Shown here in pieces: positions 14,440-23,178 of a stretch of 42,464 nt of DNA (positions within the stretch are counted from its first letter, which is position 1; every line of letters begins with the position of its first letter). The position numbers were made by a program, and so were the translations under genes. The notes under the pieces are model-generated. The model saw only the letters and a program-made list of their open reading frames with translations. It ran no database searches and was not told where the DNA came from. Source of the stretch: Bacteroidales bacterium (GTDB lineage Bacteria; Bacteroidota; Bacteroidia; Bacteroidales; P3); assembly GCA_024400665.1 (NCBI GenBank), contig JAKSML010000011.1, forward strand, positions 1 to 42,464, written 5' to 3'.

Positions 14440-16290
14440 ATGTCCTATAAATATAGCAATCGCGGTAATATTGTGAAGATTATCTTCATCGCTGTCGGCG
14501 TAATCTTTGTGCTGAGGCTGTCGATGTTGCAGCTTTTCGACAAGGAGTACAAGGAAAAAGCGATGAACCAATCCCTGCGCAACATCACGCAGTACCCCGC
14601 CCGCGGACTGATGTACGACCGCAACGGAGGTCTGCTCGTATATAACGAGGCGGTATATGACCTTATGGTCATCCCCCGCATGGTGAAGGACCTAGACACT
14701 GCCTATTTCTGCCAAGCCCTCGGCATCACGCGCGAGGAGTTCGACACCCGCATGCAGAAGGCCTACACCTATTCGCCCTACTCGGCTTCCATCTTCAAAA
14801 AGCAGATATCGAAAGAGGAGTTTGGCCGCTGGGAGAGCCTGCTCTACAAGTTCAAGGGCTTCTATATCTCCAAGCGCACCCTGCGCCTCTACGGCCGCCC
14901 GATAGCGGCGCATGTGCTGGGCTATGTGGGCGAGGTCAATGAGCACGACCTCGAAGAGAACCCCTACTACAAACGCGGCGACTACATAGGCAAGAGCGGC
15001 CTCGAAGCCGCTTACGAGAAGGAGCTGCGCGGCATGAAGGGCAAGAAAGTGATGCAGGTCGATGTCCACAACCGCGAGATAGGCTCATACATGCACGGCG
15101 AGCAGGACACCATGCCCATCGAAGGCATGAACCTCTACACCACCATCGACCCCGACCTGCAGGAGTTTGCCGAGAAGGTGATGGCCAACAAGCGCGGCTG
15201 CATAGTGGCAATAGAGCCCTCCACGGGCGAAGTGCTCACCCTCATGTCGGCCCCAAGCTACGACCCCAACCTCCTCGTCGGCCGCGTGCGCGGCGAGAAC
15301 TTCACCAAGCTCAACGAAGATATCGCCAAGCCCCTCTTCAACCGCGCCCTCCAGGCACAGTATCCCCCGGGATCCATCTTCAAGGTGGCTCAGGCCATGG
15401 TGGCCCTCCACCTCGGCGCCATCACCCCGAGCACGGGCTTTGTGTGCGACAAGATTCTCGGCTGCCACAATCACCCCAGCGCCCGCAACGTGCAGGAGGC
15501 CATCAAGATGTCGTGCAACCCCTACTTCTACTACACCTACCGCCGCGTCATCCAGCCCGGCAAATACAAGAACGTGAACGACGACTGCCACTACGGCCTC
15601 AGCGTGTGGCGCGACTACATAATGCGCTTCGGCTTCGGCCAGAGGCTGCCCATAGACCTTGCCAACGTGAAGCCGGGCAACATCCCCGACACCAACTTCT
15701 ACAACAAGTGGTACGGCCGCAACGGCTGGAACTTCCGCACCATCTATTCCAACAGCATCGGACAGGGCGAGGTGGAGGTGGTGCCACTCCAGATGGCCAA
15801 CCTGGCTTGCATCGTGGCCAACCGCGGCTACTACTACACGCCTCACCTGGTGCGCTACTACGGCCCAGACTCGACCAAGAACCCCGAGTTCTACACCAAG
15901 CATGAGACCGGCATCGAACGCCACTACTTCGATATCGCCGCGGCAGGCATGTATGACGTGGTGCATGGCGCGGGCGGCACAGCCCACAAGGCCGACATCC
16001 CCGGCATTGCCGTCTGCGGCAAGACCGGCACAGCCGAGAACTACGGCAATGACCACTCCGTCTTTATCGCCTTCGCCCCCAAGGACAACCCCAAGATTGC
16101 CGTGGCTGTCTATGTGGAGAACGCACAGGGCGGCGGCGGCACATGGGCCGCTCCTATCGCCAGCCTCGTCATAGAGAAGTACCTCAAGGGCGAGATTGAG
16201 CGCAAGGATATGGAGAAGTACTACACCGACGTCAACCCCTGCCAGAAGCTCCCCCTCACGCGCCGCGTGAAGAGGCCGCACCACCGTTAA
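14440..16290 (+). CDS. mrdA: Penicillin-binding protein 2, elongation transpeptidase
   Basis: Cross-links new peptidoglycan during cell elongation, partnered by RodA. A single membrane helix (about residues 12-30) is followed by the pedestal domain (YPARGLMYDRNG, DYIGKSGLEAAYEKELRG) and the transpeptidase domain. All three active-site motifs are present: Ser312 in PPGSIFK, Ser358-Cys-Asn360 in KMSCNPYF, and Lys528-Thr-Gly in CGKTGTAEN. The 616-residue length is normal. It precedes rodA by 100 bases, the standard pairing, though mreB, mreC and mreD that usually come first are absent from this window. The C-terminal tail KLPLTRRVKRPHHR is basic. The start is fixed by the hydrophobic segment. 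Confidence 0.96.
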   Translation: MSYKYSNRGNIVKIIFIAVGVIFVLRLSMLQLFDKEYKEKAMNQSLRNITQYPARGLMYDRNGGLLVYNEAVYDLMVIPRMVKDLDTAYFCQALGITREEFDTRMQKAYTYSPYSASIFKKQISKEEFGRWESLLYKFKGFYISKRTLRLYGRPIAAHVLGYVGEVNEHDLEENPYYKRGDYIGKSGLEAAYEKELRGMKGKKVMQVDVHNREIGSYMHGEQDTMPIEGMNLYTTIDPDLQEFAEKVMANKRGCIVAIEPSTGEVLTLMSAPSYDPNLLVGRVRGENFTKLNEDIAKPLFNRALQAQYPPGSIFKVAQAMVALHLGAITPSTGFVCDKILGCHNHPSARNVQEAIKMSCNPYFYYTYRRVIQPGKYKNVNDDCHYGLSVWRDYIMRFGFGQRLPIDLANVKPGNIPDTNFYNKWYGRNGWNFRTIYSNSIGQGEVEVVPLQMANLACIVANRGYYYTPHLVRYYGPDSTKNPEFYTKHETGIERHYFDIAAAGMYDVVHGAGGTAHKADIPGIAVCGKTGTAENYGNDHSVFIAFAPKDNPKIAVAVYVENAQGGGGTWAAPIASLVIEKYLKGEIERKDMEKYYTDVNPCQKLPLTRRVKRPHHR

Positions 16291-16390
16291 GCTAAGAGTT
16301 AGGGACGGGACGTCAGCCCGCTTGACTTGATAATTGAATATTGACAATCGATAATTTAAAGGTTGGCGGAAGCCAATCACCTATAGAAGA

Positions 16391-17650
16391 ATGATACAGA
16401 ACGAACAGAAACGCTTTGACTGGCTGGCAATAGGCCTGTACCTCGGCATCGTGCTCTTCGGGTGGCTCAATATCTACGCCGCCTGCTACGACGAGATGCA
16501 CGCCGCCGTGTTCGACTTCTCGCGCCAGCACGGCAAACAGCTCATCTGGATGGGCGTGGCCTTCCTGGTGGCTGTGTGCGTGCTGCTGATACAGCCGCGC
16601 GTATTCTCCAACGCATCCTATATTATATATGGTGTGGTGCTGGTGCTGCTTGTAGCCACGCTATTCATCGGCACCGTGACAAACGGCGGCCAATCGTGGA
16701 TTGATTTCGGCGCCTTCAAGTTCCAGCCCTCCGAGTTCGCCAAGTTCGCCACAGCGCTCATCGTGGCCAAATACATGAGCGCCATAGACATAGACATCAA
16801 CCGCACCAACACCAAGCTGGTGCTGAGCGCCTTGGTGCTCATTCCCGCAGGCCTCATCTTCCTACAGCACGACACAGGCTCGGCGCTCGTCTTCGCCTCC
16901 TTCCTGCTGCCCTTCTTCCGCGAAGGTCTCTCCAAATACATCCTCATCGTGGGCGTGCTGGCCGTGGCGCTCTTCGTCTCCGCACTGCTCATCAACAAGT
17001 ATATCCTCATCGGCATCATCCTTGTGGGGTGCCTGTTCTACCTCTTTGTGTGGCTCAGCAAACGCAACTCCAAGAGCTATTGGCACACGGTCATCTTCTT
17101 CATCGTGTGCAGCCTCTTCGTGTTCTCGGTCGATTTCACCTTTGAGAACATCCTCGAAACCCACCAGCGCAACCGCATCTATGTGCTCCTCGGCAAGGTC
17201 GAGGACCCCACAGGCGTGGGCTACAACGTCAACCAGGCCAAGATAGCCATCGGCTCCGGCGGCCTCGTGGGCAAAGGATTCCTCAACGGAACTATCACCA
17301 AGGCCGACTTCGTTCCCGAACAGGAGACCGACTTCATCTTCTGCACCGTGGGCGAGGAATGGGGCTTCATCGGCAGCCTCCTCCTCATAGCGGCCTATGT
17401 GCTGCTGCTCGTCCACCTCATCACCATGGCCGAGCGACAACGATCCACCTTCTCGCGCTTCTATGGCTACTGCGTGGCCTCGATACTCTTCTTCCACTTC
17501 TTCGTCAACGTAGGCATGGTGCTGGGCCTCGTGCCCGTCATCGGCATCCCTCTGCCCTTCTTCAGCTACGGCGGCTCTTCGCTCATAGCCTTCACCCTGC
17601 TGCTCTTCATCTTCATCCGCCAGGATGCTGACCGCAACGCACTGATATAG
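16391..17650 (+). CDS. rodA: Rod-shape peptidoglycan polymerase RodA
   Basis: SEDS-family glycosyltransferase that polymerises lipid II for lateral wall growth, acting with PBP2. The 419-residue protein has about ten hydrophobic helices; recognisable family segments include [34 protein letters not shown] (with the conserved Asp of the catalytic region), [39 protein letters not shown] and [17 protein letters not shown]. The start at 16391 ([18 protein letters not shown]) places the first helix at the usual distance. It is 100 bases after mrdA and about 60 bases before clpX, so all three could share a transcript. Confidence 0.95.
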   Translation: MIQNEQKRFDWLAIGLYLGIVLFGWLNIYAACYDEMHAAVFDFSRQHGKQLIWMGVAFLVAVCVLLIQPRVFSNASYIIYGVVLVLLVATLFIGTVTNGGQSWIDFGAFKFQPSEFAKFATALIVAKYMSAIDIDINRTNTKLVLSALVLIPAGLIFLQHDTGSALVFASFLLPFFREGLSKYILIVGVLAVALFVSALLINKYILIGIILVGCLFYLFVWLSKRNSKSYWHTVIFFIVCSLFVFSVDFTFENILETHQRNRIYVLLGKVEDPTGVGYNVNQAKIAIGSGGLVGKGFLNGTITKADFVPEQETDFIFCTVGEEWGFIGSLLLIAAYVLLLVHLITMAERQRSTFSRFYGYCVASILFFHFFVNVGMVLGLVPVIGIPLPFFSYGGSSLIAFTLLLFIFIRQDADRNALI

Positions 17651-17709
17651 AACGCCTACACACCCTATCCATCACATCATCAAGAACTTCAACACCTATA
17701 AAAGATATC

Positions 17710-18954
17710 ATGCCTAAGAAACCCTCTAACGAACGCCACTGCTCGTTCTGCGGACGCCCCGAATCTCAGACCAAGATGCTCATCGCTGGCTACGAAGGCT
17801 GCATCTGCGACGCTTGCATCGCCCAGGCCGACATCATGATCAAAGACTCGCTGGGACCCGACAAGAACGTCAAGGAGATCAACACTATACCCACCCCTCA
17901 GGAAATCAAGCAACACCTCGACCAATACGTTATCGGACAAGAAGACGCCAAGCGCGTCCTCTCCGTGGCCGTGTATAACCACTATAAGCGCATCAAATAC
18001 TGCGCCGAGCACCACGACAAGAACGATGTCGAAATCGACAAGTCGAACATCATCATCGTGGGCGAGACAGGCACCGGCAAGACGCTCCTCGCCCGCACGA
18101 TAGCCAAGATGCTCGACGTGCCTTTCTGCATCGCCGACGCCACCACCCTCACCGAGGCCGGCTATGTGGGCGACGACGTGGAGAACGTCCTCGTGCGCCT
18201 CCTCCAGGCTGCCGACTATAACGTGGCAGAGGCCGAACGCGGCATCGTCTTCATCGACGAAATCGACAAGATTGCCCGCAAGGGCGACAATCCCTCCATC
18301 ACCCGCGACGTCTCGGGCGAAGGCGTGCAGCAAGCACTCCTCAAGCTCCTCGAAGGCGCCGTTGTGAACGTGCCTCCTCAGGGCGGCCGCAAGCATCCCG
18401 AACAGCAGATGATACAGGTCAACACCCGCAACATCCTCTTCATCGCCGGCGGTGCCTTCGACGGCGTGGACCGCGTCATCGCTTCGCGCCTCAAGTCAAA
18501 CGTGATCGGTTTCAACGGCACCAAGACCCGCGACGAGCTCGACCGCCACAATATGCTCCGCTACATCCTCCCTATGGACATCAAGCGCTTCGGCCTCATC
18601 CCCGAACTCGTGGGCCGCTTTCCGCGCCTCACCTACCTCAACCCCCTCGACCGCGACGCCCTCCGCAGCATCCTCACCGAGCCCAAGAACGCCCTCACCA
18701 AGCAGTATCAGGAGCTCTTCAAGATGGACGGCGTGACCCTCGAATACGAGAAAGCCGCCCTCGACGCCATCGTCGATACCGCCGTGGAATACAACCTCGG
18801 CGCCCGCGGCCTCCGCTCCATTATGGAGAACGTCATGACCGACCTCATGTTTGACCTCCCCACTATAGAGAAAGGCACCAAAATCCGCATCACAAAGAAA
18901 CTCGCACTCGAAAAAATCAACAATTCAAATATCAATAAATCATTAAAAGACTGA
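17710..18954 (+). CDS. clpX: ClpX, ATP-dependent unfoldase of ClpXP
   Basis: AAA+ unfoldase that feeds proteins to ClpP. The 414-residue protein begins with the zinc-binding domain (Cys11, Cys14, Cys33, Cys36), then the AAA module: Walker A GETGTGKT, pore loop GYVGDD, Walker [12 protein letters not shown], the [23 protein letters not shown] region, the sensor GRFPRL, and C-terminal [12 protein letters not shown]. Length and order are typical. Unusually it follows rodA and is about 10 kb from clpP, which is on the other strand; in many Bacteroidota tig, clpP and clpX are neighbours. The next gene, the SagB-like oxidoreductase, starts five bases after its stop. Confidence 0.96.
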   Translation: MPKKPSNERHCSFCGRPESQTKMLIAGYEGCICDACIAQADIMIKDSLGPDKNVKEINTIPTPQEIKQHLDQYVIGQEDAKRVLSVAVYNHYKRIKYCAEHHDKNDVEIDKSNIIIVGETGTGKTLLARTIAKMLDVPFCIADATTLTEAGYVGDDVENVLVRLLQAADYNVAEAERGIVFIDEIDKIARKGDNPSITRDVSGEGVQQALLKLLEGAVVNVPPQGGRKHPEQQMIQVNTRNILFIAGGAFDGVDRVIASRLKSNVIGFNGTKTRDELDRHNMLRYILPMDIKRFGLIPELVGRFPRLTYLNPLDRDALRSILTEPKNALTKQYQELFKMDGVTLEYEKAALDAIVDTAVEYNLGARGLRSIMENVMTDLMFDLPTIEKGTKIRITKKLALEKINNSNINKSLKD

Positions 18955-18959
18955 TAACT

Positions 18960-19670
18960 ATGAAGAAAATCCTCATCATCGCACTTACCCTTGTGCTCGC
19001 CCTCGGCAGCGCCCAGGCTCAAAAGAAGAACACCAAAGTCTCCGCAACGCCCAAAAGCAGCAATGGCAACACTACCGCCATCACCACAAAGAGCGCTCCC
19101 AAGCTCATCGACCTTCCTCCTGCTGACTTCGCCATGGACATACCCCTCCAGAAAGCACTCGCCCAGCGCCGCACCATCCGCGACCTCAGCGAGGAAGAGC
19201 TTTCCAACGAGATGATATCCAGCCTTCTCTGGGCCACCTACGGTTTCAACCGCAAGGATGAGCAGAAACGCGTCGTTCCCTCGGCCGTCAACGTGCAAGA
19301 GTTCGACATCTACCTCTTCACCCGCGATGGCATTTACCTCTATCTCGCTGAGAAAAACTGTCTCGAACTCATTCTCACTGGCGACCATCGTGCTGACATC
19401 AGCAGCCAGAAGCACTTCGCCGTGGCACCCGTCTCTATCGTCATGGTGGCCAACTACGAGCGCATGAAGGCCTTCAAGACCGAGGCTGACCGCGACTTCT
19501 ACGCTGCTGTCGATGCTGGCTATGTGAGCCAGAACATCTACCTCTTCTGCGCCTCCGCCGACCTCGGCACCGTGGCTTGTGGCGGCATCAACCGCGACAC
19601 CATCCACAAGCTCCTCAAAATAACGAACGGCAAAGCCATCCTCGCCCACCCCGTCGGACGTCCCCTCTAA
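18960..19670 (+). CDS. Exported SagB-type nitroreductase-like oxidoreductase
   Basis: A 236-residue flavoprotein of the nitroreductase/SagB-ThcOx group with a signal peptide (LVLALGSAQA/QKKN). After a low-complexity Ser/Thr linker the domain reads RRTIRDLSEEELSNEMISSLLWATYGFNR, RVVPSAVNVQEFDIYLF, HFAVAPVSIVMVA, YVSQNIYLFCASADLGTVACGGI and a final HPVGRPL, matching FMN-binding and dimer segments of the family. SagB proteins oxidise azolines in peptide natural products, but no precursor or cyclodehydratase gene is here, so a general reductase role in the periplasm is more likely. It starts five bases after clpX and is probably co-transcribed. Substrate unknown. Confidence 0.8.
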   Translation: MKKILIIALTLVLALGSAQAQKKNTKVSATPKSSNGNTTAITTKSAPKLIDLPPADFAMDIPLQKALAQRRTIRDLSEEELSNEMISSLLWATYGFNRKDEQKRVVPSAVNVQEFDIYLFTRDGIYLYLAEKNCLELILTGDHRADISSQKHFAVAPVSIVMVANYERMKAFKTEADRDFYAAVDAGYVSQNIYLFCASADLGTVACGGINRDTIHKLLKITNGKAILAHPVGRPL

Positions 19671-19718
19671 ATCAGTTAGTAATGCAGGGTTAAGAGTCAC
19701 CTTTGGTGGCGCTGCTGT

Positions 19719-19754
19719 CGCTCGGCATAATTCAAGCAAGCTTGGCCTCTGCTC
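19719..19754. repeat. Dispersed 36-bp repeat, copy 1
   Basis: This 36-base segment beginning CGCTCGGCATAAT recurs in inverted orientation at 34259-34294 with three mismatches. It lies between the SagB-like gene and queD. Confidence 0.7.
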
Positions 19755-19889
19755 ACGATTATGCAGCGTTAAGAACGAAGCCTATATCAATATGACATCC
19801 TTTGTCCAGCTTCAAAGCGGGAATCAGAGGAATCGTTTCGAAACGGACACTCTTTCTTGACTCTTAACTCCTAATTCTTAACTAACGTT

Positions 19890-20375
19890 ATGTTACTTCG
19901 ACTTACAAAAGAGTTCTCATTTGAGATGGCCCACGCCCTCCCCGCCTACGAAGGCAAGTGCCACAACATCCACGGCCACTCCTACAAACTCTTCGTCACC
20001 GTGGAGGGCGAGCCTCTGCACCTGCAAGGTGCCTCAACGGACGGCATGGTGCTTGACTTCGGCCGCCTAAAGCAGTTGGTAAACGAGGCCGTCGTCGAAC
20101 CTTTCGACCATGCGCTCCTCCTCCCCCGCCTCACCCACAATAGCGACCCCACAAACCAAAACGGCTCCAATCCTGAATGTCACGGCGACACGCCGCAAGA
20201 GAGCACCCTCGGAGGCTATGCCGCCAAGCTGCTCTATATCGACTTCCAGCCCACCACAGAGAACCTCCTCCTCTATTTCGCCGACCTCCTAGCCGACAAG
20301 ATGCCCCAAGGCACCCGTCTCCACTCCCTCAAACTCTACGAAACCGCGACATCCTGCGCCGAACTGATTCTCTGA
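19890..20375 (+). CDS. queD: 6-carboxytetrahydropterin synthase / PTPS-family protein
   Basis: Forms 6-carboxytetrahydropterin in the queuosine (7-deazaguanine) pathway. The 161-residue protein shows the zinc triad and catalytic residues of the family: FSFEMAHAL (His15), GKCHNIHGHSY (catalytic Cys24, His28, His30), DFGRLKQLV, FDHALLL, then PTTENLLLYFADLL and LYETATSCAEL with the final Glu. A short insertion (about residues 72-95) carries low-complexity Asn/Gly/Pro. No other queuosine gene is adjacent. A 219-base spacer with a dispersed repeat separates it from the SagB-like gene. Biopterin-type activity cannot be excluded. Confidence 0.9.
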   Translation: MLLRLTKEFSFEMAHALPAYEGKCHNIHGHSYKLFVTVEGEPLHLQGASTDGMVLDFGRLKQLVNEAVVEPFDHALLLPRLTHNSDPTNQNGSNPECHGDTPQESTLGGYAAKLLYIDFQPTTENLLLYFADLLADKMPQGTRLHSLKLYETATSCAELIL

Positions 20376-20418
20376 ACACCTACTACAGACCTTACCCGCA
20401 CAATAAATAACATACCTT

Positions 20419-20517
20419 ATGGCATTATTCTCTCAACACAAGGCCGCGCACGACTTCGCCCCAAATTGGCTCCAGCGCGATGGATACGAATTTCGAATAT
20501 GCCTTTTTAAAGGCTGA
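20419..20517 (+). pseudogene. Possible truncated gene start at the island edge
   Basis: An ATG 43 bases after queD opens a 32-codon frame (MALFSQHKAAHDFAPNWLQ...) with GC-rich codons like the backbone; it stops just where the sequence turns AT-rich. It could be the 5' remnant of a gene once downstream of queD that was cut by arrival of the AT-rich segment. The product is not recognisable, and it may also be a chance frame. Confidence 0.35.
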
Positions 20518-20592
20518 CCACATAAATTGCCATATCTCAACGAGAAGCAAAAAATAATTCAACATTATTCTTTTTAATTTCAAAAAAATGTG

Positions 20593-20600
20593 TATCTTTG
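20593..20600 (+). promoter_or_regulatory. -7 promoter motif for the three-gene island
   Basis: TATCTTTG followed by CATTT fits TAnnTTTG, about 55 bases before the ATG at 20655. The 12 bases GTGTATCTTTGC here also occur at 6814-6825. Confidence 0.65.
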
Positions 20601-20654
20601 CATTTAATATAATTGAGTACGATACTTTCATATGCAATTGTATATAAGACGATT

Positions 20655-20885
20655 ATGCAACAAATTATGTTATATTCATTATTAGAAAAAGCCACAGGAA
20701 AGACTAAGACAGAACTTCAAGATATGTCCCTAGCAGAAGTAGAAAGTCTTCCCGAAAACCCTTTATTCAAAAAATACAAGGTAAAAAAACCTCGGTATAT
20801 TGATGCACGTGGATCCGTCCTGGTTTTCTTAAAACGGTATATCAACATGAAATCCGTGGAATCCTATCTTGCAAAAATAAAGTAA
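20655..20885 (+). CDS. Small unknown protein, island gene 1
   Basis: A 76-residue basic protein (MQQIMLYSLLEKATGKTKTEL...). The frame can be extended to a TTG at 20613, but that would leave almost no leader after the promoter at 20593-20600, so the ATG at 20655 is preferred. It looks helical, with a Pro/Lys-rich middle (NPLFKKYKVKKPRYIDARG) and a C-terminal helix. No membrane segment or known domain is evident. The next gene starts five bases after its stop. Codon use is strongly AT-rich compared with flanking queD and miaA. As a small partner of two tail-anchored proteins it may be a regulator or adaptor, which is inference only. Confidence 0.62.
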   Translation: MQQIMLYSLLEKATGKTKTELQDMSLAEVESLPENPLFKKYKVKKPRYIDARGSVLVFLKRYINMKSVESYLAKIK

Positions 20886-20890
20886 CCCCA

Positions 20891-21451
20891 ATGTGCGTTA
20901 TTGACGAATTTTCGGATTTCTACAGAAAATATGTAACTGGAGACACGTGTCTTCGTAGATTAATTATGGAATGCGAGACACGTTTGGAAATGATTCCCGA
21001 AGGTTTCGTTGAAATAATTGCACATATGTTTGACGAGTTAGCGTTTGCCGCCAGATGCAATAGACCTGACCCAAAAAATGTTCACATTACAAAAGCCACC
21101 GACAGCTACAATCAAGCTTGTATCTTGTGCTACAAAGTTTTAATAGCAGACATTAATAAAAGAGCATATAAATGTGCTAAGGGGCATACCAAGAACGAAC
21201 TCCAACTAATGAAAGACTTCGTTCCTTGTTATAGTACAGCAAAGCGTAAAATATCTACGGCCATACAGAATGAGAGTATAGTATCATCCGAACAGGCATA
21301 TCTAAGTTATGTTCAATTAGAGACGTTGCTTGATAAAAATCCACAATTCGAGATAACAAGCCAAAATATTCAGATACAAAATATAATCAAATTTGTACTC
21401 AAAATACTTATACCCATTATCATTTCAGTTCTGCTTGTTACTATCTTCTAA
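20891..21451 (+). CDS. Tail-anchored helical protein, island gene 2
   Basis: A 186-residue protein with a mostly helical soluble part and a single C-terminal membrane helix (IIKFVLKILIPIIISVLLVTIF, about 164-186) that would anchor it with the N-terminal domain in the cytoplasm. Notable is the segment around FDELAFAARCN...ITKATDSYNQACILCYKVL, which resembles IRAMNDHIARCY...LKGAASHLKRIEYDCYKQL in the third gene, suggesting the two are distant paralogues. Eight cysteines are present. No signal peptide, enzyme motif or recognised family. It is five bases after gene 1 and 32 bases before gene 3, so one operon is likely. Confidence 0.7.
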   Translation: MCVIDEFSDFYRKYVTGDTCLRRLIMECETRLEMIPEGFVEIIAHMFDELAFAARCNRPDPKNVHITKATDSYNQACILCYKVLIADINKRAYKCAKGHTKNELQLMKDFVPCYSTAKRKISTAIQNESIVSSEQAYLSYVQLETLLDKNPQFEITSQNIQIQNIIKFVLKILIPIIISVLLVTIF

Positions 21452-21483
21452 TTACATACAATTCTTCTCACATTAAATATCCA

Positions 21484-22128
21484 ATGCTAAAGCAAAATTG
21501 TATCTCGATACAGGAACTTCTAAATGAATATAACAATGATGTTCGACCTCTCCTTATGGAAATCAGTCTTCGAGCCCCCTCTAGGTCTATACCGGCAAAC
21601 ATTGGGAATGAAATTCGTGCAATGAATGACCATATTGCGCGTTGTTACATTGATGGCAAAGACCAAAATTTCAAGGAATCAGAATTGAAGGGTGCCGCTT
21701 CACATCTCAAACGAATAGAATACGACTGCTATAAGCAATTAAATGTATATCTCTACGACAAAACGATTGCCCTATATGAAAAATACAACTACGAAAAAGC
21801 TATGTATTGGCAATCCTCTAGGTGGGAAAAATTTCGATGCCAATACAATACCTTAAAAAAAGAAGCTCGCGATTCAATTCGCAAAGCCAAGAATTGTGAA
21901 TCCGTTGGCGATAACAAAGAAAATGTCCTAACGCACTATCGCGATGCCTATAGCGCTTACCACAAATTAGAAGACCTATTTATAAAGACACCTAAAAGAA
22001 AATTTTGGACGCTACGTATAGTTTATTCTCTCGACAAAATAAAAGGATATTTAATATTCATCGTAAGTACTGTTATTGTGACGTTTATCGTCTATTTTCT
22101 AAAAGAGCTTATTAATCATATATTATAG
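21484..22128 (+). CDS. Tail-anchored helical protein, island gene 3
   Basis: A 214-residue protein built like its upstream neighbour: an N-terminal helical region (SIQELLNEYNNDVRPLLMEISLRAP), a central segment with IRAMNDHIARCYIDGKD and YDCYKQLNVYLYDKTIALYEKY, a lysine-rich helical stretch, and a C-terminal membrane helix (LIFIVSTVIVTFIVYFLKEL, about 190-210). It looks cytoplasmic and membrane-tethered. No known enzyme motif. AT-rich codons and position within the 20.5-22.2 kb island suggest horizontal transfer. The operon ends before a strong hairpin at 22217-22244. Function unknown; sensing or defence is possible but not shown. Confidence 0.7.
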   Translation: MLKQNCISIQELLNEYNNDVRPLLMEISLRAPSRSIPANIGNEIRAMNDHIARCYIDGKDQNFKESELKGAASHLKRIEYDCYKQLNVYLYDKTIALYEKYNYEKAMYWQSSRWEKFRCQYNTLKKEARDSIRKAKNCESVGDNKENVLTHYRDAYSAYHKLEDLFIKTPKRKFWTLRIVYSLDKIKGYLIFIVSTVIVTFIVYFLKELINHIL

Positions 22129-22216
22129 AGATATTGTATCCACAATATATGTTGCAAAATGTGTAGAAATAGATATTTCATTGATTTTACACGTAATGGC
22201 CAATTGAGATACACAT

Positions 22217-22244
22217 CACGTTCCAATAATGGAATTGGAACGTG
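22217..22244. terminator. Bidirectional hairpin between island and miaA
   Basis: CACGTTCCAAT (22217-22227) pairs perfectly with ATTGGAACGTG (22234-22244) around a six-base loop, with GATA/TATC pairs further out. It lies between two convergent gene ends; T-rich sequence follows on the plus strand. Confidence 0.65.
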
Positions 22245-22266
22245 ACGTATATCTTTCTGTTTCAGC

Positions 22267-23178
22267 TTACTGCATCAGGGAGAGGACTTCTTGAATCTTG
22301 GTCTCGAAAGACTGCGTGCCATCGAGCCAGTGAATAGGGATGCCTTGGCGTTCCATGCGACGGAACCAGGTCATCTGCCGTTTGGAGAAACGGCGTATAT
22401 CGGTGTAGAGGTTTTCGTACATTTCCTCATAGGTGCAGAGGCCTTTGATGTAGCGCGTGATATGACGGTATTCGAGGCCATAGCGCAGCAACCGCTCTTC
22501 GGGCACGCCGCTATCAAGGAGGCTGCGAACTTCGTCAATCATCCCTTCATCGAGACGCTGACGAAGACGGATGCCGATACGTTCAATCACTATCTCGCGA
22601 GGATAGGTTACGCCGACGATGATATGCTCCATATCGGGCATGTGTGGGTATTCGTCGGGATGCTGGATGTGGTATTCTTGTATTTCAAGAGCACGGAGCA
22701 GACGGTCGCGGTCCTCAGTGTCTGTATGGTTGTGCAACTTGATATAGCCAGCCAGACGCTGCGTGAGTTCCTCGTCTGTGAAAGCCTCCATACGCTTGCG
22801 GAACTCGGGGTCGATAGGCGCGTCGGCAAGCTGGTAGCCTTTCACCACGGCTTCGATATACATGCCCGTGCCTCCGCAGAGGATGGGCTGACAGCCACGA
22901 GAGACAATGTTGTTGAAGGCACGGATAAAGTCGTTCTGAAACTGATATACATTATATTCATAGCCCGCGTCATGGATGTCGATGAGGTGATAGGGAATAT
23001 CCGTGCCGTGGATGTGATAGTCGGCAAGGTCCTTGCCCGTTCCGATATCCATGCCGCGAAAGACCTGCCGAGAGTCGGCACTAATAATCTCACCGCCGAG
23101 CTGGAAAGCCAGTTCGGCGGCGAGGCTTGTCTTACCACAAGCGGTTGGACCTGTTATGGTGAGGAGTTTAGTCGTCAA
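22267..23178 (-). CDS. miaA: tRNA dimethylallyltransferase
   Basis: Adds the isopentenyl group to A37 of tRNAs reading UNN codons. Motifs: P-loop GPTACGKTSLA, DSRQVFRGMDIGTGK, CGGTGMYIEAVVKGY, and the tRNA-binding tail ITRYIKGLCTYEEMYENLYTDIRRFSKRQMTWFRRM. The frame is open back to an ATG at 23232, which would lie well inside the upstream PorE-like gene and add a Ser/Thr-rich segment untypical of MiaA. A TTG at 23178 gives M-T-T-K-L-L-T-I-T-G-P-T, the normal start, about 303 residues, and only an 11-base overlap, so I chose TTG. It is probably translated from the upstream gene's mRNA. Confidence 0.92.
   Translation of the reverse strand: MTTKLLTITGPTACGKTSLAAELAFQLGGEIISADSRQVFRGMDIGTGKDLADYHIHGTDIPYHLIDIHDAGYEYNVYQFQNDFIRAFNNIVSRGCQPILCGGTGMYIEAVVKGYQLADAPIDPEFRKRMEAFTDEELTQRLAGYIKLHNHTDTEDRDRLLRALEIQEYHIQHPDEYPHMPDMEHIIVGVTYPREIVIERIGIRLRQRLDEGMIDEVRSLLDSGVPEERLLRYGLEYRHITRYIKGLCTYEEMYENLYTDIRRFSKRQMTWFRRMERQGIPIHWLDGTQSFETKIQEVLSLMQ

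Noticed and set aside
15085-16380. A 431-codon minus-strand frame opposite mrdA
   Set aside because: Antisense shadow caused by GC-rich third positions; low-complexity Val/Ala/Gly/His product, while the plus strand has complete PBP2 motifs.
18960-20375. A SagB-based peptide natural-product cluster
   Set aside because: No precursor peptide, cyclodehydratase or transporter nearby; the SagB-like protein is exported and neighbours are housekeeping genes.
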